Part shown: one piece after another, positions 22,401-34,341 of the stretch
Numbering within the stretch: the stretch's first letter is position 1
How the letters are laid out: each line of letters starts with the position of its first letter
Assembly: GCA_037349315.1 (NCBI GenBank)
Contig: JBAIAC010000001.1
Span: 2,356,001-2,420,000 of the forward strand
DNA: 64,000 nucleotides
Direction of reading: 5' to 3'
Source of the DNA: Chelydra serpentina
Lineage: Eukaryota; Chordata; Testudines; Chelydridae
Position numbers and translations under genes: made by a program
Notes under the pieces: generated by a model
Database searches by the model: none
What the model was told of the DNA's origin: nothing
What the model saw: the letters and a program-made list of their open reading frames with translations, nothing else

Positions 22401-22909
22401 CAGGGATGCTGGAACCAAGGGGCCATGGCTCTCCCACTTTTTGAAAGTGGACAGGCCTGGCCCATCCACTTTTTGCCATGGGCCCCTGCCCCTCCTCTTC
22501 CCCCCAAAGCCGCACCCCTCAGCCAGGCCAGCAGGTGGAGCTCAGCTGAGGAGCCTGGGCAGCTGTGGGGAGCTATGTACCCTCCACCTTCCTGGGCTGG
22601 GTGGGATGGGGGCCAAGAGCAGTCCCCAGAACATCTGCAGCTCCCCACAACTGCCTGGGCGGCTTTTACCATGGCTGAGCTGTGGCTCCGAGGCCCCCAC
22701 CCCGTCCAGAGCTGGGTCACGGTAAGAGCTGCAGACTCTCCACCCGCCCTGGTTGGGGCCCAGGGTGTGGGGACACGGGCAGGGGCTGCTCTCCGACCCT
22801 TCCACCGTGCTCTGGCGTCCGGCTTGGCTGGGGGGCAGAGGAGGGGCAGGGATGGGGCCACAGAGGGGACAGGGCCCCTGTCACTTTTGGGATGACTCCA
22901 CCATCCCTG
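22401..22909. mobile_element. Non-autonomous hAT-like element, GC-rich
   Basis: The left end CAGGGATGCTGGA and the reverse complement of the right end CAGGGATGGTGGA are near-identical inverted repeats. Flanks CTCTCAAG (22393-22400) and CTCTAAAC (22910-22917) match at 6 of 8 positions, a plausible decayed hAT duplication. The GC-rich interior gives long overlapping open frames on both strands but no protein motif. Confidence 0.75.
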
Positions 22910-22917
22910 CTCTAAAC

Positions 22918-24949
22918 CACTTTTTTTGTAATTTCTTTCTTAGAAAATGTCTGATATCGCCTCAGGATGGGCTCATGAATATCTGAAGGTTAGTGATTAG
23001 CAAGTGTGGTTATTTGGTGCTAAATATCTAATTCTTACCAAGTATGATTTTTGTAAGTATTCAGGATGGAAGTGCAGTGTACTTCTAATTATTGCTGCCT
23101 TCCTTAAGGAAATAAATGTAATAGTACTAGGTCGTTGTGACCTTATGCAATGGAAAAATAAAAATAAATGGTATTTAGTATTTTTATAGCTCCTTAACAA
23201 AGCCTTTTTTCCTCCTGGGATGATATGAGCACTTAACCAGCCCTCCTACAGGGTCAAGCTCTCCTTATTTTGTTACCACAAGAAAGATTTACAATATATT
23301 ATAACAAATGATCAATCTTCAAACTAATCATTCTGTGCTGGAAAATATTGACTACAAAAAGCTCGGAAATTCCCTCACTTGCTGGAGAGCACGAAGGCAC
23401 AGCCAAAAAAAAAAAAAAAAAGAAGAAGGAAAAAAAAAAGGGAGGTGGTGGAGGGGATTTCTTTCTTTTTTTTAAAGATCCGAGTATTTCAGTTGAAAAG
23501 TGTTAAGACTGGCAGAAAGTCAAAAAGAGTTTTTCTTTTTCACCTCTGTGGCCCTGGTTCTCCTTTCAGTAAGTCACATCTCATACTGCTGAAGTCAATG
23601 GGCCAGATTCTCAGTTGGTGTAAAGTGGTGAAGTTCCGTTTATATTAGTGAAATTGTGGTGATATATACAAGCCAAGGATCTGAATCAATGACTTCAGTT
23701 CTGATTTATACCAGGGCAAGTGGATAGTCAGGCCCATGTAGAGTGAAATTCATCTTTGTGCAGAGGGCCAAAACAAGGCCTTGTCACCCAAAGTAGGACT
23801 TAAATGGCACACAAATCTTGTCCTTGCCATCTGCACAGGGGTGAATTTTCCCATATTGTGTTATATAAATACTATGGCAAAGAGACAGATATATTGAAAT
23901 TTCTTAAAGTCTTTTAGGTCCTAGAAGCAAAAATGATAAAAATACTTTATTGTTCTATGTGCTTTATATTAAATAACCAGTATATTTTGATTTCTTATAT
24001 AAAGCTAAATTCAAAAAATAAATACTTGATCTACTGGACAAACAATTTACCACTGGGTTTTACCATACAATAATCCTTCTGCAAATTATGCCTGTATGAA
24101 AGGAAGAAAACTTCCATTTAACTATAAATATGCCAGATTATTTTCATTTCTCATTGTTGGCTGTCTGATTCTTGAGAATTCTGCAATGCATATAGTATGA
24201 ATAAAAGTACAAGAATCCTTTTTGATATCCATTGGTAGCTAAAATGTGCTGCAGTTGTGCATAGCCAATCAATATTAAAGTGAAATATCAGGCTTATGGC
24301 ATAAGACCATTTGTGACTTGCTCATGTATGTACATGTTCTCAAGTGTTATCATGAAGCAACTGATGGAGCAGAGTATATTACTGATTTACCCTTTCTCTT
24401 CAAGATTTGTGTAAAGCATGCTTTGGTTGCTAAAGTTCTAAGGACTCCATCCAGGCCAAATTGTCTCCATGGAGATTCTGTGTGCTCCCTTGGAATCCTA
24501 ATTTTGTATACTCTTGAATTTGGGAAAAATTTGGATCTGTAACTGAACTTTGTAGTGTTCCACATCATCTTGAACATGCATACTTAATAGTTTACAAAGG
24601 CTTTTGTATTGAAAATTTCATCATGTTTGCTCTTGCTGTTTGGCATGTCAGTAGTCGTGTATTGTACATTGGAATTTGCAGTAGGCCATTTCAGCAGGGA
24701 GCTGGGAGGAAGACAAAACAAGTAAAAAGGATTGGGTTGCATGGCCTGGAAAGAAGCAAAAAAATTGCTTTTACACTATGATTGGTGGGATCCTCTGGCT
24801 TTCCCCATCCTCTCCTGCCCTATACATTTCATTTGCTTTCAAAAATGTAGCAGCTTGCGGTTCTATTTAACTCCCATTAAATTAAATTGAATGAAGATTC
24901 CAATGACTTCAATTGGAGCTGGATTGGGCCCTTAATTGGGAGAAAAATA
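22918..24949. other. Non-coding DNA with a palindromic relic and an A-run
   Basis: An A-rich run occupies about 23404-23440. At 23599-23737 the words GGGCCAGATTCTCAG, GTTCTGATTTATACCAGGGC and GTCAGGCCC bound a decayed palindromic amniote repeat. No gene or further repeat is recognised. Confidence 0.5.
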
Positions 24950-25622
24950 TCAGGGTGCAGGAGGGGTGCAGGGGTGCGGCAGGGCGCTCAGGGCAGGGGG
25001 TCGGGTGCAGGAGGTGTGCGGGGTATGGCAGGGGGCTCAGGGTGCAGGAGGGGTGCAGGGTGTGGCAGGGCTCAGTGCAGGGGGTTGGGGTGCAGGTGGG
25101 GTGCGGTGTGCGGCAGGGGCTCAGGGTGCAGGAGGGGTGCAGGCTGTGGCAGGGGGCTCAGTGCAGGGGGTTGGGGTGCAGGAGGGGTGTGGGGTGTGGC
25201 AGGGGGCTCAGGGCAGGGGGTCAGGGTTCAGGAGGTGTGCGGGGTGTGGGCTCTGGCCTTGCATGCGCTGGGGGCAGGTTCCCTGCCTGCCTGCCTGCCC
25301 TGCACTGCCCTGCCCTGCCCACGCGCTGCTTCGGGAAAAGGCCGGAACCTGCGGGAGGAGGGGCACAGTGGTCTGTGTTACTGTTGCATCCAGTCACCGC
25401 CCCCAGCAGCTCCCATTGGCCGCGGTTCTCCATTCTCAGGTTCCAGGAGCTTGCCGGAGTGGCGCAGGGGCAGGGCGGCCAGGCAGGAGCCGGTCCTGCC
25501 CCCAGTGCACGTTGGGTCAGAGCCACAGTATGTAAATGCTGGAGGGGCCGCGGGGAGCTCGCGGGCTGCAGAAAATAACCCCACGGACCACATGTGGCCC
25601 GCAGGTCACGTGTTTGAACCCC
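24950..25622. repeat. GC-rich minisatellite and probable hAT fragment
   Basis: From 24950 to about 25250 a degenerate tandem array repeats CAGGGGGTTGGGGTGCAGG, GGTGTGGCAGGGGGCTCAG-like words with units near 50-70 bp. A CCTG-rich stretch follows. The right end reads ATGTGGCCCGCAGGTCACG then TGTTTGAACCCCTG, which I recognise as a hAT-type terminus; the left end is not found, so the element is truncated or unbounded. Open frames here come from the repeat. Confidence 0.6.
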
Positions 25623-26434
25623 TGATCTAGATGGACCTGGTATACCACAGCACTTTCAGCGTCACCCCACAGTGGGGTGGATTACACTGGTGTGGAAATA
25701 GGATACCATTATATTTCTAGTGATGTGAGGAAGACGCCAGTTGGCTGGTGGTAGTAGGGATGCAGGTGACCCACATGTGAGAGATTTGGTAGCGATAAGG
25801 TGCCAGAAGTCTCTTAGGTGGGTGGAAGTGAGTTACCCTGATTATCCAAGTGTTTCTTTGAGCCCTGAAGAGGGAGAAGTTTCTGGGAAGTTGTAAGAGC
25901 ATTGAGGTCACCTGTTGGCGGGAGCTGTGTGGGAGTTGCTGCTTTGGAGTGCTTATTGGTATCCACTAGGGGCTTAGAACCTATGGAATCTAACAGCGGA
26001 GGCACCTTTAAAAGCTTACCCCTGATTTGTGTTACACTTTATCAAAAGTTTGGTGATCACAGCACTCCAGTGACAATGGCACAGGGGTTGACGAAGACAG
26101 CTAGATACATAGACATACTTGGTAACAAACACAAAAATCTCCAAATCCTTTTTGTTTCTGGCATGAAATATTTTTAAGATAAAAAGATAAAGTCACTGTA
26201 CCCCTATAGAACCATAGACATGAGAGAGCAGATCCATTCATATTAATAAGAGAAAAAAGATCATATTTTAATGTTTTAAATACACATTTTCTAATCTCAA
26301 AACACTTTAGACTGCACAGAGATGCTGATTAATGTACACTTCAGGTGTGCTGAAAGCATGAGGTTATTACATACACAATGTGCACATTGATCAGCAATGC
26401 TGCATGGTCTGTCATGTCTTATTGCTTAATTATT
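25623..26434. other. Unassigned DNA
   Basis: No gene or repeat is named. The stretch 26330-26420 is rich in short palindromic words (TGTGCACATTGATCAGCAATG) but I cannot classify it. Confidence 0.4.
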
Positions 26435-27363
26435 GTGTGGCCCCCTTGTGGAATTAAGATAAACTTTATTAAATTAAGCTAAACTTTACAGTATTCGGGT
26501 TAATACCTTTGGGGTACATTGTATTAAAAATGAAGTTGTGTACGTGGAGTTGTGGCATTGTTTGTAACTTTTCTAACAGGGATGGGGGATTATTATAATT
26601 ATTATCAATCTTTGAAGCTGCCCTCCGAGGGTGAGTCCCATATACTAGTTGAAACTGGATTCTCCAGAGATGAATAGACAAAGAAAAGACTTTTGGATAA
26701 AAGCTTGAGTTTTAAACTGACTCAGGGCTTCTTCCTCATCCAGCAAGGGACAGGACCCCAGTCCTTAGGTGAGGCTTGGAAGGATTTGGCCTACTGAGGC
26801 CCCAGAAGACTGTGTGCTTGTTTTGAACTGAAGTTCCGATGAACTTGTAACCGTAAAGAAACCCATAGGGGTGATGCCTGGTGAGCTCATTAGTATGTGT
26901 GTAGTTTCTTTTATTGTTTTCAATATGCTTTTTACCATAAGAATAAAGTAGGCTTGCTTAGAAAGGACTGTGTGGTACCTTGTATTTGTAGCAATCACTC
27001 TGTTTTCAGTCTTTGAAGAGAAAGAAAGCAGGTGAGTTTAGGTGGACTGTCTTTGTAGGGAAATACACATTGAAGGCAAGGAACTGTGTAGCCTGGGAAT
27101 ATTCTGGTCAGAAGGAGAGAGACATGTCTAGGGTTGCCAATTTTGGTTGGATGTATTACTGGAGGTTTTATCGCATGATGATCTTTAATTAAAAATTAAT
27201 TTTTAATTCCTGGAGACTCCAGGACAATTCTGGAGGGTTGGCAACCCTAGACATGGCTCTTTTCCCAGAACAGCAACAGCTGGGGCAGCTGAAGAGGAGA
27301 GTGGATACCCTTGCTGAACCAGTGAGGGGAAATAGAAGTGAAATTGTGCCCTGAATTGTGACA
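26435..27363 (+). mobile_element. LTR-like element, second copy, with nested MITE
   Basis: The right two-thirds align with 6405-6864, sharing the ordered words listed there and the end TGTGACA. This copy extends further left, to about 26435, with an AACTTTATTAA word. A 121-bp MITE interrupts it at 27129. The left boundary and strand are tentative; no target duplication is recognised. Confidence 0.5.
27129..27249. mobile_element. 121-bp hAT-type MITE
   Basis: The ends TAGGGTTGCCAA and TTGGCAACCCTA are perfect inverted repeats. Flanks GACATGTC (27121-27128) and GACATGGC (27250-27257) match at 7 of 8. The core holds a TTAATTAAAAATTAA palindrome. It lies in an LTR-like repeat where the related copy at 6405 has no insertion. 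Confidence 0.88.
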
Positions 27364-27673
27364 GTGACTACAAACAGGTTTCAAGTAGTCAGAGGGTCAG
27401 TGAAGGACATATGTGAATTATGAAAGATCAATTCAAAGGAGAGCTAGAAAGATTACTAAATAGAGTGGGGAATGTAAAAGAAGACAGGAGCAGCAAAGAT
27501 AGAGGGCAAAATGAAAATTGGACAAGAAGTGAAAAATAAATAAAATGTTTCAAGTAGCTAAAGAACAAGAAGTGAGTGAATGAGGCAACAGGGATTCTGT
27601 GAAATGGAAATTTTGTAACAGAAGAAGCAGACATTGCTGAATAAACAAATGAATTATGTCAGTTATCACAAAG
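27364..27673. other. Unassigned A-rich DNA
   Basis: Purine-rich sequence without a recognisable gene or repeat. Confidence 0.4.
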
Positions 27674-29112
27674 GAATCATAGAATCATAGAATCTCAGGG
27701 TTGGAAGGGACCTCAGGAGGTCATTTGTCCAACCCCCTGCTCAAAGCAGGACCAACCCCAACTAGATCATCCCAGCCAGGGCTTTGTCAAGCCTGACCTT
27801 AAAAACCTCTAAGGAAGGAGATTCCACCACCTCCCTAGGTAACCCATTCCAGTGCTTCACCACCCTACTAGTGAAAAAGTTTTTCCTAATATCCAACCTA
27901 AACCTTCCCCTCTGCAACTTGAGACCATTACTCCTTGTTCTGCTATCTTCTACCACTGAGAACAGTCTAGATCCATCCTCTTTGGAACCCCCTTTCAGGT
28001 AGTTGAAAGCAGCTATCAAATCCACCCTCACTCTTCTCTTCTGCAGGCTAAAGAATCCCAGTTCCCTCAGCCTCTCCTCATAAGTCATGTGCTCCAGCCC
28101 CCTAATCATTTTTGTTGCCCTCCGTTGGACTCTTTCCAATTTATCCACATCCTTCTTGTAGTGTGGGGCCCAAAACTGGACACAGTACTCCAAATGAGGC
28201 CTCACCAGTGCCGAATAGAGGGGAATAATCACGTCCCTCAATCTGCTGGAAATGCCCCTACTTATACAGCCCAAAATGCCGTTAGCCTTCTTGGCAACAA
28301 GGGCACACTGTTGACTCATATTCAGCTTTTCGTCCACTGTAACCCCTAGGTCCTTTTCTGCAGAACTGCTGCCCAGCCAGTCGGTCCCTAGTCTGTAGCA
28401 GTGCATGGGATTCTTTCATCCTAAGTGCAGGACTCTGCACTTGTCCTTGTTGAACCTCATCAGATTTAATTTGGCCCAATCCTCTAATTTGTCTAGGTCC
28501 CTCTGTATCCTGTCCCTACCCTCCAGCGTATCAACCACTCCTCCCAGTTTAGTGTCATCTGCAAACTTGCTAAGGGTGCAGTCCACACCATCCTCCAGGT
28601 TGTTGATGAAGATATTGAACAAAACCGGCCCCAGCACCGACCCTTGGGGCACTCCACTTGATACCGGCTGCCAACTAGACATGGAGCCATTGATCACTAC
28701 CCGTTGAGCACGATCATCCAGCCAGTTTTCTATCCACTTACCGTCCATTCATCCAGCCCATACTTCTTTAACTTGCTGGCAAGAACACTGTGGGAGACTG
28801 TATCAAAAGCTTTGCTAAAGTCAAGAAATAGCACATCCACTGCTTTCCCCTCATCCACAGAGCCAGTTATCTCATCATAGAAGGCAATTAGGTTAGTCAG
28901 GCATGACTTGCCCTTGGTGAATCCATGCTGACTGTTCTTGATCACTTTCCCCTCCTTTAAGTGGTTCAGAATTGCTTCCTTGAGGACCTGTTCCATGATT
29001 TTTCCAGGGACTGAGGTGAGACTGACTGGCCTGTAGTTCCCCGGATCTTCCTTCTTCCCTTTTTTAAAGATGGGCACTACATCAGCTTTTTGGGCACTAC
29101 ATTAGCTTTTTA
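27674..29112 (-). mobile_element. CR1 LINE (copy B), 5'-truncated
   Basis: On the minus strand it retains the RT and C-terminal region of ORF2 and the 3' terminus (ATTCTATGATTCTATGATTC at 27674). Coding remains: [19 protein letters not shown] and [14 protein letters not shown] (28730-29077), [19 protein letters not shown] and [10 protein letters not shown] (28416-28748), and the end with [15 protein letters not shown] and [19 protein letters not shown] (27762-28406). Only two frame changes break it, so it is better kept than copy A. The 5' junction carries a 21-bp tandem duplication of TGGGCACTACAT.AGCTTTT. Confidence 0.9.
27762..29077 (-). pseudogene. CR1 ORF2 reverse transcriptase remnant (copy B)
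   Basis: The conceptual product starts just before the RT domain, keeps the FADD catalytic box near 28565, and ends at the natural stop after LDKALAGMI. Frame changes near 28410 and 28740 divide it into three segments. The N-terminal endonuclease is lost by truncation. CR1 RT normally supplies target-primed reverse transcription for itself and for the SINEs sharing its tail. Confidence 0.85.
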
Positions 29113-31186
29113 GAATGGGAGTAACTCAGTATGCTAGAAATAGGCGTATTTCCTAAAGGAGAACAAGTACTGAAGAAAATCTGCATAGTGCAAGAAGAGA
29201 CTGCACAGAAATAACTCAACTGAGAAATTCTGTGAGAAGTGGGGAAAAAATCACATTTTACAGATTTGTTTGAGTTCTGTGGATGGAAATTACTTGGGAA
29301 GTGCTAAATGTTCTTATGTAACTAATATTTAAAAGATGCTTAGACACTATCTAGGAAAAAGTACAGACTTGCAAACTTGACTTCTGTAGTGGAGAAAATA
29401 CTGAAAACAATGTTAACAGAGGGAGGTTAGGCTAATTCTCTCAAAATGACTGAGTTCACTGGAGTCCAACAGCACATATATGTCCAAAAGAAGAAGAATT
29501 GCTAGGAGGTGGACAAGTGGTGATAGGAGTGGACCGGGATGTGGGAGTACAGCACTGTCAATCTGTCTCCAGAACGCCCCCTCCCCTGAACATTGCCTTG
29601 ACTAGTGAACACAGGCCATGGTCAGAAAAATCTGATATTGCCAGACTTTCATTTTCGCAAGGCAGCTTGACACTTGTGAACACAGGTCAGAAGAGGTTTT
29701 TCTTGCATCACCAATGGCTGTGACCTCGCAGCTGCTCTCCCAGTTTAGATAGTAGTACTTCCGATCTTCAGCTAGCTCAGGGAGAGTATATCCCAGGATG
29801 GATTCTGTAACTTTAAGGATTAGTGAAGATCTGATTGGCACTTTGCTGAGCTCTCTCCAGGAGGCATGGATGATTTGATTGGTTTGTCTTTGTTATCTCT
29901 CTGAAGGCCACATCACAAGTCAATTTGCTAACCTCTTTTGTTTTGTGGGATTACAGGATTTGCAATCAAGAGTTTGCCAGACAACTAGTTCTTCTGAATT
30001 TTGCTGGCCATCCTATGTGTGGAGTGAATTAGTGCCAATCTAGAGATGGAAAAGACATATTAAAGTAAGCAATTTACATTTGCCCATTCCTTGCTATTAC
30101 ACTATAGAATAGTTTTCTACAGTATGTATTTGATAGTGTTTTATTCAGTCTAGGTCTGCTTGCCTAAAGTGGAAGGTTCAAGTACAGTAGAATAAAGAAG
30201 GATGTAGTAGATCCTAAATGGGAAAATTATATAATTAAAACAGGATGGAACCCTGAATTCAAACCATAAATTATTTTGTATTAGACAAAGAATAATAAAA
30301 ATAAAGCTCTTTTTTATGATTTCTAATGAATACTGAGAAACAATGAGCACATCTAAGGGGTCTGTAAAGAATCTTGGTTGATTGTCGTGTGGACATAATA
30401 ACCACAAAACTTAAATATCTCTCTATGATGATTAAAGAGGGAACAAATTGTCCCAAAGTTTATAGCATAATGTAGAAAGTGTCAAACATTAAATTGACAA
30501 ATATATAAAACAGGGCTAGTTTTAATTTGATTTAAACTGACAAACATCCGCTGTCCCACATAAATCAAAAGTAAACCATTGGGCAGGCAACAGTGAAGTG
30601 TTTAAAGTCAATAAGTTAACAGTTTCTGGGAGAAGAATGTAAAAAAAGGGAAAAAATGGAAAAATCCAAACAAGGCAGAATCAATTAGATAGTTAGAGGA
30701 AAAAACATAATGTGGTGCCGTAAACAGGAGTCAGTCCCAGATTCTTACCTGCTTTAGAGTCTTTGCAGCAAAATATCTTAAAACAATATAATAATAGCAT
30801 CTCTCATTTTTACATGTGTTAAAGTAATGTTAAAAGTTTGTTACAATCTAACTCTATTTCAGACAAGTCATAACCCAAATATTATGGCCCAGTTCTGTAA
30901 ACGCGCCGTGTGCCTAATTAAAAAAGGTGTGAGAACCTTCAGCTCCCATTCAACTCAGTGAGACTGAAGTCTTGCTGAGAATGCATCTTTCAAGACTAGG
31001 TCTTTAGTGTACTAAAACATGAGAGGATTTGCTGTATAGTAAGATACAAAAAAGGCTTTATAAAAAGACAATATACTGGGGTAATATCAGCACTCATTTT
31101 TAATATCATTGGATAGAGGCAATGATAAGAGTGAAAAGACGTTTTCAGCTCACATTTGAAAGAAGTTAGAGAAATTCTAAGTTAGT
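29113..31186. other. Unassigned DNA
   Basis: About 2 kb without a gene or repeat that I can name. A 79-codon minus-strand frame at 29602-29841 has a protein-like composition but matches nothing I recognise; it is too short and isolated to call. Confidence 0.4.
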
Positions 31187-31773
31187 GAGCTGCTGGAAGG
31201 GCCCCCCTCTGTTTTTTTCTTACCCCCCCCCACCCCTGGCCCCACCTCAACTCCGCCCCTTCCCAACTCCTTCCCCAAATCCCCAGCCCCACCTCCTCCC
31301 CCACAGGTGCTGCATTTCTCCCACCCCATTGCTTCCTGTGGCCCCCCCGCAACCCTCCGCCCTAGCTCACCTCTGCTCTGCTACCGCCGCTTGGCTTCTC
31401 CCCCTCCCTCTCAGGCTTGAAAGCCTGGGAAGGAGGGGGAGAAGCCGAGTGTCCCCCTCCCTCCCAAGCTTGCCGCGCACGAAACAGCTGTTTCGCGTGC
31501 CGCCGCTGCTTGGCTTCTCCCCCTCCCTCCCAAGATTAAGCCTGGGAGGGAGAGGGAGAAGCCGAGTGGTGGCGGCGTGCAAAACAGCTGTTTCATGCGT
31601 GGCAAGCCTGGGAGGGAAGGGGAGAAGCTGCGCGGCGGTGGCGCAGAGCGGAGGTAAGCTGGGGAAGCGGGGGCACATTTCTAGGGGCGGCATGGCCAGC
31701 ACCAGAATGCCGCCCCTAGAAATGTGCTGCCCCAAGCACCAGCTTGTTTTGCTGGTGCCTAGAGCTGGCCCTG
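31187..31773. mobile_element. GC-rich hAT-type element with stacked hairpins
   Basis: The right end reads GCTGGTGCCTAGAGCTGGCCCTG, the same terminus as the complete element at 58114-58505 (GCTGGTGCCTGGAGCCGGCCCTG). The interior contains several long hairpins: GCTTCTCCCCCTCCCTC against its complement (twice), CGAAACAGCTGTTTCG, and TTTCTAGGGGCGGCAT against ATGCCGCCCCTAGAAA. The left end and target duplication are not found. Confidence 0.65.
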
Positions 31774-32455
31774 TACATAAGGGATTGGAAACCAAAGGGG
31801 AGCCTCTTTTTATGTGCTGACTATTGTGCTCCTGCAAATTGAATCTGGGTGCAAATGTAATGGCTGGCTTGATAGCATTTTACAAATTGGACAATAACGT
31901 TTGACCTTCACCTTCTGGAGGCAGGAGATTGGGGGCTGGTTCAAATGTTGTTCTAATTTTTAACCGGATGATGGCTGCTGCAGTTATTGTCTGCAATCCA
32001 GATTTGATGGACAATCAAATGCACTTCAGAGACCACTATCTTATTTATGGACAGAGCTACAGCCTTCTTTCACAATTTGATTGCTGCTCTATATTTGAAT
32101 CAGCCTCCTCCACTTCCACACACCTAAAACAATTACTGTAAGGGTTTAGCAGTGCAATTCCCTTTACATCTGTTTTTAACTGAAATATTTTACAATTTAA
32201 CGTAAACATTTTTACAGTTAAAATTTAGTGAAATATGGAGATAAGCTATTATCATGTACACTTGTAAAAAGTCCTTTGTTAAAGTCCTGTGAATCTCCTT
32301 TAATTATTCAGGTTAAATACAGTCCACCAACTCATTTTAAACACCATTCTAAGCTGAGTTGGGCCCAGACCCCAAAATTCAGATCCGGATCCATAAGTCA
32401 ATTTGGATTTTGAGCACCCCAAAATTCAGGGCTGTTATAAGAGTGGATTTTGGTT
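31774..32455. other. Unassigned DNA
   Basis: No gene. Around 32345-32440 the words CCCCAAAATTCAG and ATTTTGAGCACCCC recur, possibly a small repeat relic. Confidence 0.4.
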
Positions 32456-34115
32456 AGACTCATAGACTCATAGACTTTAAAGTCAGAAGGGACCATTATG
32501 ATCATCTAGTCTGACCTCCTGCACAATGCAGGCCACAGAATCTCACCCACCCACTCCTAGAATAATCCTCTCACCTATGTCTCAGCTATTGAAGTCCTCA
32601 AATCATGGTTTAAAGACTTCAAGATGCAGAGAATCCTCCGGTAAGTGGCCCGTGCCCCATGCTGCAGAGGAAGGCAAAAAAACCTCCAAGGCCTCTGCCA
32701 ATCTACCCGTGAGGAAAATTCCTTCCCAACCCCAAATATGGCGATCGGCTGAACCCCGAGCATGTGGGCAAGACTCACCAGCCAGACACCCAGGAAAAAG
32801 TTCTCTGTAGTAACTTCTAACATTCCATCATTGACCATTGGTCCTATTTACCACTGATGGCAATTAATTGACCTTTGACTAAGATCATGTTATCCCATCA
32901 AACCATCCCCTCCATAAATTTATCTAGCTTAATCTTGAAGCCCGTTAGGTCTTTTGCCCCCACTGCTTCCCTTGGAAGGCTGTTCCAGAACTTCACTCCT
33001 CTGATGGTTAGAAACCTTCGTCTAATTTCAAGTCTAAACTTCCTGATGGCCAGTTTATATCCATTTGTTCTTGTGTCCACATTGGTACTGAGCTGAAATA
33101 ATTCCTCTCCCTCCCTGGTATTTATCCCTCTGATATATTTAAAGAGAGCAATCATATCTCCCCTCAGCCTTCTTTTGGTTAAGGTAAACAAACCAAGCTC
33201 CTTGAGTCTCCTTTCATACGACAGGTTTTCCATTCCTCGTGTCATCCTAGTGGCCCTTCTTTGTACCTGTTCCAGTTTGAATTCATCCTTCTTAAACATG
33301 GGAAACCAGAACTGCACACAGTATTCCAAATGAGGTCTCACCAATGCCTTGTATAACGGTATTAACACCTCCGTATCTCTACTAGAAATACCTCGCCTGA
33401 TGCATCCCAAGACCGCATTAGTTTTTTTCACAGCCACATCACATTGGCGACTCATAGTCATCCTGTGATCAACCAGGACTCTGAGGTCCTTCTCCTCTTC
33501 CGTTACTTCCAACTGATGCGTCCCCAGCTTATAACTAAAATTCTTGTTATTAATCCCTAAATGCATAACCTTACACTTCTCACTATTAAATTTCATCCTA
33601 TTACTATTACTCCAGTTTACACGGTCATTCAGATCTTCCTGTAGGATATCCCAATCCTTTTCTGAATTGGCAATACCTCCCAACTTTGTGTCATCTGCAA
33701 ACTTTATTAGCACACTCCCACTTTTGGTGCTGAGGTCAGTAATAAAAAGATTAAATAAAATTGGTCCCAAAACTGAACCTTGAGGAACTCCACTAGTAAC
33801 CTCCCTCCAACCTGACAGTTCACCTTTCAGTATGACCCGCTGTAGTCTCCCCTTTATCCAGTTCCTTATCCACCTCTCAATTTTCATATTGATCCCCATC
33901 TTTTCCAATTTAACCAATAATTCCTCATGTGGTACTGTATCAAATGCCTTACTGAAATCGAGGTAGATTAGATCTACTGCGTTTCCTTTATCTAAAAAAT
34001 CTGTTACTTTCTCAAAGAAGGAGATCAAGTTGGTTTGGCACGATCTACCTTTTGTAAAACCATGTTGTAATTTGTCCCAATTGCCATTGACCTCAAGGTC
34101 CTTAACTACTTTCTA
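32456..34115 (-). mobile_element. CR1 LINE (copy C), distinct subfamily
   Basis: Its 3' end on the minus strand is repeats of TATGAGTC (32456-32475), unlike ATTCTATG in copies A and B, followed by a longer 3' UTR of about 430 bp with CTGCATTGTGCAGGAGGTCAG. ORF2 is open from the 5' truncation point near 34115 to the stop at 32898. This subfamily's tail also appears at 4735. Confidence 0.9.
32898..34115 (-). pseudogene. CR1 ORF2 C-terminal half, uninterrupted
   Basis: About 405 codons are open with no stop or frameshift, from the truncation point to LDKFMEGMV. Recognisable motifs in order: [58 protein letters not shown] (catalytic aspartates), [22 protein letters not shown]. The endonuclease and N-terminal RT are missing, so the fragment cannot retrotranspose. 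The clean frame suggests a comparatively recent insertion. Confidence 0.85.
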
Positions 34116-34341
34116 GTAGTGGGTTATTGCCCATCTCTAGCTGAAGGTGATATAGAGCCAAGATAGGCATTGTCCTATCAGATGCTGATCCCCAAAACAC
34201 TAGTACTCAATAACTACGTAACCTCCTTTATGTTTCTGCCAGTCTCCTGATGGTCGCTTAGGTACAAAATGAAAGTTAAAGAAGCACTAACTTGACCTTT
34301 AAGTTAAAAATCACACTTCCATCTGAAAATTTGTTACTGAC
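34116..34341. other. Unassigned DNA
   Basis: Short spacer between CR1 copy C and the LTR-like repeat; nothing recognised. Confidence 0.4.

Noticed and set aside
22338..22986. Overlapping open frames of up to 185 codons on both strands
   Set aside because: They follow the GC-rich filler of a hAT-like element, appear in several frames at once and have proline/glycine/alanine-biased composition without motifs.
24887..25630. A 247-codon frame with glycine-rich repeats
   Set aside because: It is the translation of a GC-rich minisatellite; all three forward frames are open, as expected of a tandem array with no stop codons.
31185..31837. A 211-codon frame and an opposing 156-codon frame
   Set aside because: Both arise from hairpin-rich, GC-rich MITE sequence and mirror one another through the inverted repeats.
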